Counted from the stretch's first letter, positions 1 through 10,768 are shown. The stretch: 64,000 nucleotides of DNA from Macrosoma leucophasiata (GCA_036365455.1 JAWQUS010000030.1:744001-808000); one strand, 5' to 3'. Numbers and translations: made by a program. Notes: generated by a model not told the origin, from the sequence alone.

Positions 1-176
1 GAGTAATCCACGTAATGCGATATGCTTTTTACAAAAAGTACGAGTACATGCCATATTGCTTATCATAGATAATTATTGATATAAAAAAGATAACAAGAGA
101 AAACTTTGTGAGTTTAAATATCCTTTTTAACCGACTTCGAAAAAATGGAGGAGGTTATTAATTCGTCGGATTTTTG

Positions 177-323
177 ACGTGACAACGTCTTAAATTAGGT
201 TGCTGCTCGGAGTCACTCATGAAAAAGTGTAACGCCCGGTAACGTAACGATGAGTCACCGAACGAGAGAGAGGCCTGCCGGACCGGCGAATGCCTTTCTA
301 CCGAGAAAAAGACGTTGTCACGT
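177..323. repeat. MITE-like element with 14-bp terminal inverted repeats
   Basis: ACGTGACAACGTCT at 177-190 is matched by its exact reverse complement at 310-323, enclosing about 120 bp of more GC-rich sequence. No clean target duplication is visible. An AACCGACTTC motif, typical of lepidopteran repeat ends, lies just upstream at about 129-138. Both strands stay open for long stretches here, but nothing in the translations looks like a known protein. Confidence 0.6.
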
Positions 324-982
324 AAAATCTTCGCCCGTAAAACCGACTTTACACGCAACCAGTTTTTACCTGGTTTCTTTAATGTATTGTTCACCGATAA
401 TTTGTTACAAATAATACAGGAAAATTTAAAAAAAAATCTTAAATCTTCAAAAATTACCAATGTTTTTTCAAAACATTGGCTGTTACATTGGAATAACAAT
501 GGTTTCGAACACTTTTTTTGGAGGTTTTGTGTGGGATGAGCCTTAAAATACTTTTCGCTTTCATGGTTTATTGAAGTAATCAGTGCCTTTCTGAGTAAAC
601 ATGTCCGAATATGTATATTTCGTGTGCCTTTTCCTGACATTCCGTTATAAGAATTTTACCACCTGTTAAAACTAGAATAAGGATTCTCCATTCCAAAACC
701 GAATTAAAATGCAGTGAAAATTCCTTAAAAAATTCTTGAAACATTATCTGTACAAAGCTGATACTTGCAGCAAGCTGGAAAAGGATATTACAAGTACCTC
801 TCAACAGCACCCTTCATTCTGCTATTCATATCTTTTGCTGCGTATTTGCATATCCCGTCTGCTCGCTATAAAATTTACATCCAATTGGCTTTTGAAACTT
901 GAGATAGACAGCCTATTTTGTGTTTCGTCTAGACTCCGCTTTACTAAATGGATTGCGAGTCATACGAGAATTACAATATAGT
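324..982. other. AT-rich stretch with no recognised feature
   Basis: Low-complexity A/T runs and short chance ORFs only. I see no repeat family, RNA gene or splice-like coding segment. Confidence 0.5.
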
Positions 983-1195
983 ACGCTAAATGGTAGTGTT
1001 CAGCACTATCGTGTTCCGGTCAGGTGGTAATGACCGGCGCTGTAATTGCTGGCACAGAGGCATAACACCTTAGGCCTCATGAGTAGTAACGCATCTGTAT
1101 TTGACCTTGTCTTTGTGTGGGTGTCTATAGGCTGCAGTCATCACCTAACATCAATGTGAACTGCATGCTTGTTGGCCACTTCCAATAAATAAAAA
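983..1195 (+). repeat. Rep-A copy, 5'-truncated
   Basis: Starts inside the consensus at CTAAATGGTAGTGTTCAGC and runs to the usual A-rich end after GCTTGTTGGCCACTTCC. Rep-A is my name for the dominant repeat here: about 290 bp, beginning ACTGGTGGTAGAGCTCC and ending in TGTTTGCCACTTCC plus a poly(A)-like tail. Confidence 0.8.
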
Positions 1196-1199
1196 CTCT

Positions 1200-1405
1200 A
1201 GCGACGGAGCTTGTAGGCGGAGGCACTACCGCATTACTTAACCTACTTGTCGCAAATAATTGTGTTCAGCACTGTAGTGTTTCGGTCAGTTGACAACGTA
1301 CGGGCCTATAATTTCCGACACACAGTCATATCAATTAAGAACTTGGGAGTGGCAACATATCTACATAGGTGTTAATAGGCCCACAGTATTCACTGTACGC
1401 TTGTA
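1200..1405 (+). repeat. Rep-A copy, strongly diverged
   Basis: Follows the previous copy head to tail. GACGGAGCT, GGCACTACCGCATTAC and GTGTTCAGCACT landmarks are kept in order, but the second half is decayed. Confidence 0.6.
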
Positions 1406-1415
1406 TGCTAGATTC

Positions 1416-1973
1416 AAAAACCGGACAAGTGCGAGTTCGACTCGCGTGGTGAGGGTCCGTAATTTAAATAAATATTTTCGAAAATATTACAGATTTAAAA
1501 TGCAGGGACATAGTGGTTACGGTGGTACCGGCAGAGGGGTTATATTATTAAGAATTTTCGATTTAATTTGAATACTCAAACTTCTTATAAGTTTTCCAGT
1601 AATCTATAGGCAAAGAACTATTTACCGCATTTTTTTCAAATTTTTAAGTTCAGTAGTTTCGGAGATAGGAGGGGGGGGTGGTCAAATTCCGTCGTTAAAT
1701 ACTTCAAAGTTGTTTATGCAAAAATTATAAAACAATATATCTGAGAAGCTGACAACAACTTCTTTCATTTGATTTGTCACACGACACAGTTTTTTTATAT
1801 TATTTTTACGACAGAATATTTTTTTTTTAATTTTCTGATTTACCCCCCGAAGGTGGCCCCCTGTTTAAAATGTATTACTTTACTTGACGTGTTCATCTTT
1901 GGGTTACCAATTTACATATGTTTATCAAATTTCAACTCAATCGGTCGAATAGTTTCGGAGCAAATTGGCTGTG

Positions 1974-2008
<35 letters not shown>

Positions 2009-2065
2009 CACGAGTGATCCTATAAGGGTTCCTTTTTTCCTTTTAAGGTACGGAACCCATAAAAA
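1416..2065 (+). repeat. Rep-G repeat, full copy (about 650 bp) with GACA microsatellite
   Basis: One end is AAAAACCGGACAAGTGCGAG followed by a palindrome (GCGAGTTCGACTCGC); the other end carries a GACA tetranucleotide run (about 1973-2008) and GGTACGGAACCC. Two more long copies lie at 14981-15597 and 16525-17112 in the opposite orientation. It has no coding capacity, so it is non-autonomous. Superfamily is not resolved; the subterminal hairpin and internal microsatellite would suit a Helitron-like element, but no CTRR end was found. Confidence 0.75.
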
Positions 2066-2071
2066 TGATGG

Positions 2072-2200
2072 TAAATGAATACTGCAGACTAAATGCCACC
2101 TCCAAGGCATAATTTGTAGTGCCTCTGTCGCTATTACTGAATCATGCATTATCATACGATAAAGCTGAACACTACCATTTAGCGACAGAGTGATTAGGTG
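2072..2200 (-). repeat. Rep-A fragment, diverged
   Basis: Landmarks GCTGAACACTACCATTTAGCG and a preceding CTGCAG segment identify it on the minus strand. Confidence 0.6.
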
Positions 2201-2689
2201 ATGCAAGCGTCATCGAGTTTCGACACTACAAAATTAAAACGTATCGAGCTGCTGACTCGAAAAGAAGAAGAAGAAGACACTACAACTCAAGCACCCGGCT
2301 TTAACACTCTACGATCAGTAGAAATCATAAGTTCAACTATGACAACCATATTAAACCTTTACACAACTAAATGCTTTACAGAATATTTTTTTTTAAATCT
2401 GAACAGCACAATAACGTTTTTACGTTATAATAAGCAAATCCTTTAGCAAAAGAAGCGCTACAGTAGCTCCAGTGCAGTTGTGCGACGAGGGAAAACGTTC
2501 AAAAGTCCAGGATTCACATGTAAATGCGATTCGGGATGGATTTGCATCCGTTTAGGTGAACTGTAGGGTTGGCGATTACCTTTTTTTTACAAATGAATTA
2601 AATCTGTTCACATTGTTGAATTTTAAAGCGAAATTATTGTGTTAAAGACCGCATGCACGATTGGTTTCCGTTTACAAATCGCTATAGGT
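2201..2689. other. No recognised feature; short GAA-rich run
   Basis: An AAGAAGAAGAAG run at about 2261-2277 resembles the simple 3' tails of some LINEs, but no LINE body is recognisable. The rest is unassigned. Confidence 0.4.
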
Positions 2690-2864
2690 TGTGCAAAATA
2701 GTTGTTTTATATTATTTCGCATTAACACATGCTTGTGAAATATATTTTATTTTTAAAGAAAATTGGAAAGAAAAATAAGTAAAAATAGTTGGTAATAGAT
2801 GGCGCTACTGCTATCATAAAGCAATGCAATAGATGTGAAGGAAAGATTTGACAAATCGGGCAGG

Positions 2865-2938
2865 GCTTCAGTAGCTCAATTGGAAGAGCGGCTGGACTAG
2901 ATTCCCAGTAGGTCGCGAGTTCGAGCCTCGCCTGAAGT
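2865..2938 (+). tRNA. tRNA-like sequence inside tandem retroposon copy a (first unit)
   Basis: A 74-nt cloverleaf: 7-bp acceptor stem GCTTCAG/CTGAAGT, D stem GCTC/GAGC, T stem GCGAG/CTCGC with loop TTCGAGC. The A box (TAGCTCAATTGG) and B box (GTTCGAGCC) are good. The anticodon arm is 19 nt, two longer than normal, with AGA at the loop centre; a serine tRNA would need a long variable arm, which is absent. It is repeated with its flanks, so it is a retroposon module, not a free tRNA gene. Confidence 0.45.
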
Positions 2939-3171
2939 CAAATTTTTCTTTCCATTTTTCTTTAAAAATAAAATATATTTCACAAGCATGTGTTAATGCG
3001 AAATAATATAAAACAATTATAAAGGGTAAAAGCGACTTCTTTACGATATTCAATAAACTGAAAAGTCTATTATATCGGTTGCCTAACTAGCATAGTTGGT
3101 AATAGATGGCGCTACTGCTACCATAAAGCAATGCAATAGATGTGAAGGAAAGATTTGACAAATCGGGCAGG

Positions 3172-3245
3172 GCTTCAGTAGCTCAATTGGAAGAGCGGCT
3201 GGACTAGATTCCCAGTAGGTCGCGAGTTCGAGCCTCGCCTGAAGT
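3172..3245 (+). tRNA. tRNA-like sequence inside tandem retroposon copy a (second unit)
   Basis: Identical to the cloverleaf at 2865-2938, 307 bp downstream, with the same leader and trailer. Confidence 0.45.
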
Positions 3246-3293
3246 CAAATTTTTCTTTCCATTTTTCTTTAAAAATAAAATGTGCAAAATAGT

Positions 3294-4170
3294 ATTCAGG
3301 TTTTTTTTTTGGAAGGGTACTGGAAACCACACATCATTGGGACCATACATCATTTATCTACTTACTCTCGGACATCTCGCTGCGTTTCTCTTGGCTTCGG
3401 CGGTTCGGAGACAACCACTGACTAATGAGCCCCCCACCCGTTACAAAAAGAATAGGTGGAGGCGGAGGGAGAGGAGGGAGGTGAACATTGAAAGCAGGAT
3501 ATAGCTTAGATTAAATGCAACTATAAAACTACTCATGCATTTAAAACGTATAGATACAAACATATAAAAAATACATATTTATATATTTTTTAAATTACGT
3601 TTAGCAATCCGCTTAAACAAAAAAAATTGTTGAGGAAAACTCCTATTATTTCTAAAATAAACATTTTTTATTTTTTTTTTTGTTTGAAACTTAATGCCAA
3701 CCCTATAACCACCAAAGCATGCCCATACAATGTAGTGAGATTAAGGCGGTGTTTCATTTGCACACCACCGGACCGACTTGGGCTCTATTCGTTATGGACG
3801 AACACTCATGCTGAATATTCTTCAAGGAAAACATTGTAGAGAGCTTGCAAAGGAAATGTTGAATAATAATGACTTGAATAAAGCAAGCGGTAGTTTATAA
3901 TACTTATAAATTACAGCGAAAAGAAGCCTATATATATAAGATTTACGTATTTAAGTAGGTAGTACAACCCCGGTGGTTAAATTGTAGCAAATACTACTAA
4001 TAAATAAATACTATATATACCACTAATAATACTTCCCTTCTACCTTCTACCAATTCATTTTTTTTATAGAAGTAGGAAAACAAGCACACAACTCACATTG
4101 ATGTTATATAGGCATCTACACAAAAAGCAGAGGTCGCGTTTTGTGCGTACAAAAACTATGACACATTAAA
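3294..4170. other. No recognised feature
   Basis: AT-rich, with one short C/G-richer patch at about 3400-3490. Short ORFs have no recognisable content. Confidence 0.4.
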
Positions 4171-4214
4171 AAACCGGCCAAGTGCGAGTCGGACTCACTC
4201 ATAAAGGGTTCCAA
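4171..4214 (+). repeat. Rep-G terminal fragment
   Basis: AAAACCGGCCAAGTGCGAG and GGGTTCC are the Rep-G end; the body is missing. Confidence 0.6.
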
Positions 4215-4222
4215 CTAAAATA

Positions 4223-4477
4223 CTAGCTGACCTGGAAAACTTCGTACTGCCTCAGAATGAAATAATGTGCCAAAGATTTGATAGATACGGACTATTTGTA
4301 AGGGAAAATAAAATTGTGGTTTTTACTGTTTCTCTTCAATTTCTTCATATTTTTTTACCTTTTAAACCTTCCCTGGACTTCCAAAAATAATTCAAAACCA
4401 AAATTAGCCAAATCGGTCCAGCCGTTCTTGAGTTTTAGCGAGACTAACGAACAGCAATTGATTTTTATATATATAGA
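4223..4477 (-). mobile_element. Non-autonomous Helitron
   Basis: Read on the minus strand it starts TCTATATATATAAAAATC and ends GTCAGCTAG. It sits between host A and T, the expected Helitron target. The 255-bp interior is non-coding. Related copies are at 54539-54760 and, truncated, 15602-15715. Confidence 0.75.
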
Positions 4478-4732
4478 TAGATAGACTAGCTGTACAATAC
4501 GCACGTTGCTACGCCACCAACTAAAAAATGACAGTGGCGCCATCTGTCGAATTTGTCAACTCAAAAACCTTCGTGGGCTCACGCAAACAATTTTGCTACA
4601 GATGATCAAATGCGTAGTTTACGATTCTATAAAGGACATTTAGACGAACATTCATTATTATATAATTATATGAAGAAGAAGATAATATCATGTCTCAAAA
4701 ATTATTGAGAATGTCTCTTTAAAACAATGGTG

Positions 4733-4988
4733 TCTTTTATACTATTTCGCATTATCACATGCTTGTGAAATATATATTTTGTTAAAGAAAAATGGAAAGA
4801 AAAATTTGACTTCAGGCGAGACTCGAACTCGCGGCCACTGGAAATCTAGTCCAGCCGCTCTTCCAACTGAGCTACCGAAGTCCTGCCCGATTTGTCAAAT
4901 CTTTCCTTCACATTTATTGCATTGCCTTATGGTGGCAGTAGCGCCATGTATTGCCACACTATGCTAGTTAGGCAATGGTTAATGGTTT
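4733..4988 (-). mobile_element. tRNA-containing retroposon, copy b (monomer)
   Basis: A single unit on the minus strand, ending at the GCGAAATA-type boundary also seen at the outer left edge of copies a and c, and truncated on its 5' side at CCTAACTAGCAT. A weak duplication AATGGTG flanks it (4726-4732, 4989-4995). It is more diverged than copies a and c. Confidence 0.7.
4809..4881 (-). tRNA. tRNA-like sequence inside retroposon copy b
   Basis: 73-nt cloverleaf with acceptor ACTTCGG/CTGAAGT, intact D and T stems, and a 6-bp anticodon stem (GCTGGA/TCCAGT) closing a 7-nt loop with AGA in the anticodon position. The stems differ from copy a yet still pair. Confidence 0.45.
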
Positions 4989-5178
4989 AATGGTGACTTG
5001 TTTTTGGTCAGTAAATCTGTTAACAATAGAGCCTACTGCGAAATCGCGAAAAATAATCAGCCACATACATTTTTCCGTGCGAACATTTTGTATGGAGCAA
5101 CTGATTTTTTTTGTGATTTACTTACTGGCCCCGTTTTTGTTACTGATGAATAAATTGACCATATAAGAGTACATTTTT

Positions 5179-5472
5179 ACTGGTGGTAGAGCTCCAGTTA
5201 CGGAGCTCGCGGGCGTAGGCACCACCGCATTACCTAATATACTTGCCGCTAAATGGTAGTGTTCAGCACTATCGTGTTCCGGTCAGGTGGTAATGTACGG
5301 CCCTGTAATTTCCGGCACAGAGGCATAACACCTTAGGCCTCAGGAGTGGTAACGCATCTGCATTTCGATCTTGGTCTCTGTGTGGATGTCTATAGGCTGC
5401 AGTCATCACTTAACATCAATGTGAACTGCATGCTTGTTTGCCACTTCCATTACATAAAAAAAAAAAAATTAA
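5179..5472 (+). repeat. Rep-A copy, full length
   Basis: Complete from ACTGGTGGTAGAGCTCC to an A-run of about 13. The 5' end folds as GAGCTCC-loop-GGAGCTC (one change here). Confidence 0.85.
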
Positions 5473-5540
5473 AAGTCTCTAAGGGTGTACTTTACTTGTT
5501 TATGTTTTACATATGAATAAATGTACGTTGAAAAAAATCT

Positions 5541-5610
5541 AATATGCCGAACTTAGTTTTAAAATGTAACATTTTAAGATACTACATTTTAAAACTAAGT
5601 TCGGCATATT
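5541..5610. repeat. Perfect 28-bp inverted repeat (hairpin)
   Basis: 5541-5568 pairs perfectly with 5583-5610 around a 14-nt loop. A third, direct copy of the inner part (ATTACATTTTAAAACTAAA) follows at about 5613-5632. No transcript signal is evident. Confidence 0.85.
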
Positions 5611-5634
5611 ATATTACATTTTAAAACTAAATCT

Positions 5635-6483
5635 AAATAAATACTTCTAGAAATGAATGCAGTATACGAGTACTTTCACACGGTCCCCTTTTATGATATT
5701 CTGTGCACTCGTACACAACTCGTTGCAGATTGAACGGACTTTGGGATTGTACGGTTGTCTACGTTAGGGTTATTGCAGACTTTCGACTGGCAAAGTTCAT
5801 GCACGACTTGATGTTCGTATCTTAGTGACATTATAAGGTTTGCATGTAAACTTATCTGAATACTAGTATGTTTTATTACGAACACGTAAATACGGGATTA
5901 TCATAGAGTCGTAGACGAGATTATATTATTAATCGAAAGCTAATGAAATTGAATACGTCTTTAACTAACTATGATAACGATTTTTTTTTAAATTCTGTAA
6001 CTTAAACTCATCTTTATTCAAAAACTGACGGTAGCATTTATTTACACATACATGCAAACGCGTAGGTCTCCAGTCATATTTTTTGGATGCCTTACAACAC
6101 GGAGAAACGAAATTAAATTCAAATGTAGTCGCTATATGCGCCTATGCTTATCTTTAATAAGACTGCAAAAAAGCAGCAGTAAATTTAACATCAATGGCTA
6201 AAGGGCTGGCGCTCATTGACGTCATGGCATGGCATAACACAAAGCGGCATTCTTCAGCAGACCGAATCATGCCGTGGAATCCCTCGGCATACCACAGAAT
6301 CTTGTGGCATGAATTTAGACCCGTTTCCTCATTCAGGGGCTCGTCCTAACCACCGAAATAAGCTATATCCATTCAGCCTTATTTTTACACATTAAGCTTT
6401 CACTTTCCTTAAAAAATAAAGAATATATTAATACTTCGTGTCATTGCCCGAGACTTTCGACCTATTCGTAACAATAAATATAA
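5635..6483. other. No recognised gene
   Basis: Mostly AT-rich. At 6218-6322 the pentamer GGCAT recurs irregularly several times. No family assigned. Confidence 0.4.
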
Positions 6484-6921
6484 CTACGTTAAGAAAAACC
6501 GAAAAGTAAAAAGTAATAAAGTTTTAATTGTAATTAGGTATATACTACCTATTATTTATATGTGCTATTTACTAGTAGGTTTGAAGTCGGTGCCAAGCCT
6601 TAAACAAATAATTATATGTTAATCACTTAAATATGAATACGAGCAAATTAATACACTGCACATAACGTAACCGCCGAATCGTGGGTGTTTGCATGTATGC
6701 TTGAATTCATGCATATACCTCTGCCAACCTCTTCGGGGATTACAGGCGTGAAGTTACGTTTTAATACAATGAAATGCCTACTTTAGTGATTTTGGCTTTG
6801 CAGCGACTTCAAAACTATTAGTAAATAGCACATATAAATAATAGGTAGTATATACCTAATTACAATTAAATCTTTATTATTTTTTACTTTTCAGTTTTGA
6901 AGTCGGTTTTTCTTAACGTAG
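6484..6921. repeat. Long inverted repeat (foldback element) invaded by a SINE tail
   Basis: Arms 6484-6599 and 6794-6921 are inverted copies, outer end CTACGTTAAGAAAAACCGA, inner end GAAGTCGGTGCCAAGCC. The left arm lacks about 12 bp between short repeats. The loop holds a SINE-B tail. A second member of this foldback type is at 44768-45170. Confidence 0.8.
6664..6772 (+). repeat. SINE-B 3' fragment
   Basis: Matches the tail of the tRNA-SINE I call SINE-B (full copy 42948-43261): CGTAACCGCCGAATCGTGGG, CATGTATGCTTGAA and TCGGGGATTACAGGCGTGAA. It lies in the loop of the foldback. Confidence 0.75.
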
Positions 6922-7946
6922 TAATCTTTATTTAATACTTTTTAGTTTATTGCTGCATTGCCCATTAGATTAATGTTCACATCTGTTAAATTTGTAAAAT
7001 CTGACTCTTTTAGCTTCGTGATAATTAGATTGTTTAGGTGTGTCGATACAAAATTATTACACGACTATACGAAATCAACGAAAAAATGTTATCCACAAAG
7101 GAGTAAATAAGCTGTGTTGTGTCGTCGATGAGTAAATGTGTCACTGTCACTTGTTGTCATCTTGTTGTCATGCGCATTAGGACTGTCTAGGACGTCAGTG
7201 GATTCAACGCACTGTATGATAACTCGCCGTCTATTCTGATTCCTTTAGTCTCAGGTGAAAGTAAGTAAAAAAATGCTCATAAAATAAGAACTGATGGGCC
7301 TATCTGAATCAAATGTTTATGGGACCAATTCGAAACTATTCCGCATCAAACAAAAAAATAATTACGTAAATCGGTCTTGATATCTCGGCGAAATTCGCGT
7401 ACATACATAAAAAAAGTAGCACCCGAATTAAGAACCTTCTCGTTTTTTGAACTCGGTTAAAAATGGAATGCTACAACTATTGCACTTCTTCAGTTGTCAT
7501 TAAAATAAGGTTGAAAATCATGAAAAAATTATTTACCACGCCGTGTCGTTACTGGGCACCGGCCTTAAAAAGATAAAACTCCATAGTCGAAAAGTCGCCA
7601 GTTCACGAATCACCTAACTCCATCCCGTGGACTCCACACCGAATATACTAGTTTTCAATTTTTCCAAAACCACCGCCAAACTGGTTGGACTTTGTGTTGG
7701 AAATTGCTAGCTGAGCTTGTGGTACACCCGGCGACGGTGTTTTGTTGACATGTTTACGGAGTTCCATGTTCCTGAAATTGGAATCTGTTGGAACCCTTTT
7801 ATTGCTGAGCGAAAAATACAGTGTTAGAATTGTTGTAATTGATATGAAAAGTTGAAAGTAAGCTTCTGGTTTAGTAGAAATTATTATTATTAAAATCAAC
7901 TGCCAAGTTTTGTTTGATGAATATTAGAACAGGTCTCCTATAATAT
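6922..7946. other. No recognised gene
   Basis: AT-rich. A short LINE-tail-like motif (ACATACATAAAAAA... then a GTTAAAAATGG end) occurs at about 7400-7465 and resembles 46403-46475. Nothing else identified. Confidence 0.4.
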
Positions 7947-8195
7947 GTCATCACCATCATCATTGTTTCAGCCCAAAACACGTCCACTGGTAGACAAAAA
8001 GCCTTGCCCAAAAATTGTCACGATGTTGGATCCTAGGCCGCCCTCATCCAGCAATTGCGCCCGACCATCACCAGGTCATCAGTCCACCTCGTGGCCGTCT
8101 GCCTACGCTTTGTCTTGTGGTACGTAGCCGCCACTCGAGAACTGGTCTGCCCCAACAGCCGAGTTCTTCGAGTTCTGTCCCCTGTGTGGATGTAC
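7947..8195 (-). mobile_element. RTE LINE, 3'-end fragment
   Basis: Minus-strand C-terminus and 3' tail of the RTE at 58866-62044: CATCATCATT simple tail, then CACGTCCACTGGTAGACAAA and the GRPPTRWTDDL region, with indels. Confidence 0.75.
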
Positions 8196-8337
8196 CTATT
8201 ATATGATATTTAAGTTTTTCTAGACCCGGAAATTTAGACCTGGGTATCGATCAAAGACACTCATTGGAAAAAAAAACAATACAACAGTTATTCTTTTTAT
8301 ACCCAAAAATTGTTAGAAAAACTGTTCGGCATGATAG

Positions 8338-8395
8338 AAAGAGGTCAGCGTCACCATTGAACATTTGCAGCACCAAGAGTTGCCAAATAGAGGCT
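8338..8395 (-). mobile_element. LINE-4 fragment, decayed
   Basis: CACCATTGAACATTTGCAGC and GAGTTGCCAA resemble the C-terminal end of the LINE at 53495-53870. Confidence 0.4.
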
Positions 8396-8501
8396 CACGC
8401 CATGCTGTAATTAAGAATAATAAGCCCTAAGTTGCCCTAATGTGAACAACAATAAAACACTTCTTCCATTTGCTAAGACATACTTAAATTTCCATTTATA
8501 G

Positions 8502-8804
8502 GTGGACAAGCAACTGGTAAATACAATCATGAAATCATCACTAAGCCAGCCAGATACTAAATCCGGTTCAGAATTCCTCCAAAAGCTTTTATCCTCCCTG
8601 AGTATCCCAATCAGCTATACGATGGCAAAAGGTTTTAGCCTTCGGAACGAATATTCGCTCCGGTGTAGTCACGCATTAGCGATAATTTCCGTGTGCCGGT
8701 CATCCCCGTTATTAAGTGTCGCGTACACAGCGGGCGTAATATACGGCGCACGTGACTCGATTATGCTTTTGTTGATGCAAAGATACACCTTGCTGCAAGT
8801 TTGA
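8502..8804 (+). other. Unrecognised 100-codon ORF with acceptor-like upstream site
   Basis: The frame opens right after TTCCATTTATAG, an acceptor-like sequence, and is moderately CpG-rich. There is no ATG at the start (first ATG is codon 10), and no domain, signal peptide or repeat homology is visible. A GTGAGT at 8815 lies beyond the stop, so it does not define a coding exon. It could be a non-coding exon or chance. Confidence 0.15.
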
Positions 8805-9445
8805 TATTCTGGATGTGAGTGTAGCCTCTACTTAAAAGTTTTTAAACCGTCAATCGTCAAAGACACGAGAGAGCGCCGGCGGCGTGTGAACAATTGAAAT
8901 CAATAGGCATATTTTTCAATCTCAAATATTTTATTTCAAATTGGTCTACAAGGAAACTTTTGCATTGTCAGTTTAGAAGCGACCTATAGCGAATGACTTA
9001 TAATAATTATTATTATTACTCAATAGGTATTAATAATAATCAAAATTAAAATTTAATCGATTTTATACAACAAATCTTTAAATGCCTTCATAGAAGAAAA
9101 TTAAGAATCAATTCATCATAAATATACTCGTAGTCATTCACTTGGCAGAGTTCCAAGTGCAGGCACTATGAAGAAGAACTCCGCTACTGAACAAACTCAG
9201 AGTGTTGCTCTTTTAGTCAAAATCCTTATAACAAATGGGAATTAAAATAGAATTTATACAGATAATGTAAACGTCCATAACGAGCTAACGGGCTCTCTCT
9301 ATCATTTCTCGCGAGCTAACGGGTTAAAGCATACCGTTTCAAGAAAATAAATTTCTATTACTGTAAGTATCATCAGTCTTATGCTAAGTATCATCTTACT
9401 CTTTCATATATACATTTGTAACAGACGTAACAAAATCACATCAAA
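8805..9445. other. No gene; one short dispersed repeat
   Basis: 9134-9205 carries AGTTCCAAGTGCAGGCACTA, the reverse complement of a segment at about 53400-53470, so it is a dispersed repeat. The rest is unassigned AT-rich DNA. Confidence 0.4.
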
Positions 9446-9640
9446 CTTTCTTAATTTCCTCAATCGTGTCACAATTATGACAGCTGGACCATTTGTAAGA
9501 CAACTGTCGTATCTACCCTCAATTCCGTTCGAACGGTGAACAATGAACTGTTTGCGCCACAAACTTTACACTTGAAAGGGGCGACAATACCTGTAGCCCC
9601 TACCATGTGTTATCTACAGATGATGTCAGTTAAACCCTGT
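9446..9640 (+). repeat. About 190-bp direct repeat, copy 1
   Basis: Shares GTCACAATTATGACAGC, CATTTGTAAGACAACTGTCG and GCCCCTACCATGTGT in order with 11690-11880, roughly 80% identical. The two copies bracket the RTE 5' fragment. Confidence 0.75.
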
Positions 9641-10415
9641 CATAATATATGAAAATATTGCTGTATAGAAGACAATAAGTCTGTTGTAATGTTTAAATCA
9701 AAAATGATTGGTTTGTAAGCATTATACCTGATAGGAAACATAGTTTTGAATTTAAATTTATTCACTGTCTATTGCCATTTTGCTGCATAACAAACGAGGC
9801 TCTGGCGACCTGCCAACACGTACTAGACCAGCGTGGCGGGTTATGGTCTAAACCCCCCAGATGGAAATGCAGACAAGGGAAAGGCCCCAAGTGCCCGGCG
9901 GCTCCAGTAGCAAAACCGGCGTGGACGGACGCTAGTCGAGCTCTGGAACCAGGGGTGCTAAGAATCTCCGGGTGAGTCGCTTCCGTCAAACGGCTTCGGC
10001 ATGCACAACGGAAAACCGACGTAGGTTATCACTGGTAACATACAATACACGCACTTTAAGGACAGACGAGAAAATTGCTGAGCTGGAAGAAAATTGAACA
10101 AGTTGCACTGGGACATCTTGGGGCTATCTGAAGTCCGTAGAGAGGGAGAGGACACGATAACCCTAAAGTCTGGCAACTTGTTCTTCTACCGGGAGGGCGA
10201 CTAGCAGTCCTAAGGTGGTGTCGGGTTTATCGTCCACAAGTCTCTCGTTAACAACATTGAATGCATCACGAGTGTGTCACTATAAGTGACTGTATCAATG
10301 TGTAATAATAATTGTTGTACCTACTTAATTGTAATTGTTTTTATATTATTTCGCATTAACACATGCTTGTGAAAATATATTTTTATTTTTAAAGAAAAAT
10401 GGAAAGAAAAATTTG

Positions 10416-10487
10416 ACTTCAGGCGAGGCTCGAACTCGCGACCTACTGGGAATCTAGTCCAGCCGCTCTTCCAATTGAGCTACTGAA
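10416..10487 (-). tRNA. tRNA-like sequence in the inverted part of copy c
   Basis: Same cloverleaf as 2865-2938 on the minus strand; the outermost two acceptor bases are lost at the inversion junction. Confidence 0.4.
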
Positions 10488-10694
10488 ATAAAAATATATT
10501 TTCACAAGCATGTGTTAATGCGAAATAATATAAAAACAATTATTAAGGGTAAAAGCGGCTTCTTTACGATATTCAATAAACTGAAAAGTCTATTATATCG
10601 GTTGCCTAACTAGCATAGTTGGTAATAGATGGCGCTACTGCTACCATAAAGCAATGCAATAGATGTGAAGGAAAGATTTGACAAATCGGGCAGG

Positions 10695-10768
10695 GCTTCA
10701 GTAGCTCAATTGGAAGAGCGGCTGGACTAGATTCCCAGTAGGTCGCGAGTTCGAGCCTCGCCTGAAGT
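10695..10768 (+). tRNA. tRNA-like sequence in copy c (first forward unit)
   Basis: Same 74-nt cloverleaf as copy a, with all stems pairing. Confidence 0.45.

Larger units (their letters stand above)
2703..3280 (+). mobile_element. tRNA-containing tandem retroposon, copy a (inverted piece plus dimer)
   Basis: Bounded by a perfect 13-bp duplication TGTGCAAAATAGT (2690-2702 and 3281-3293). The left 76 bp (2703-2778) are an inverted copy of the segment that follows the tRNA-like part. Forward sequence then starts at about 2786 and contains two tRNA-like cloverleaves 307 bp apart, ending in CTTTAAAAATAAAA. The unit is tRNA-like part, A/T-rich linker, a 55-bp module (CTTTAAAAATAAAATATATT...GCGAAATAATATAAAA), then about 150 bp leading into the next tRNA-like part. 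No protein is encoded. The TSD shows it arrived by retroposition-like insertion rather than local duplication. Confidence 0.85.

Noticed and set aside
158..640. 160-codon minus-strand ORF
   Set aside because: Its C-terminal part is translated from the MITE at 177-323 and the rest is low-complexity; nothing resembles a protein family.
5179..5472. Rep-A as a tRNA-derived SINE because of GGTGGTAGAGC near its 5' end
   Set aside because: The word resembles part of a D arm, but no B box (GGTTCGANTCC) follows at the right spacing.
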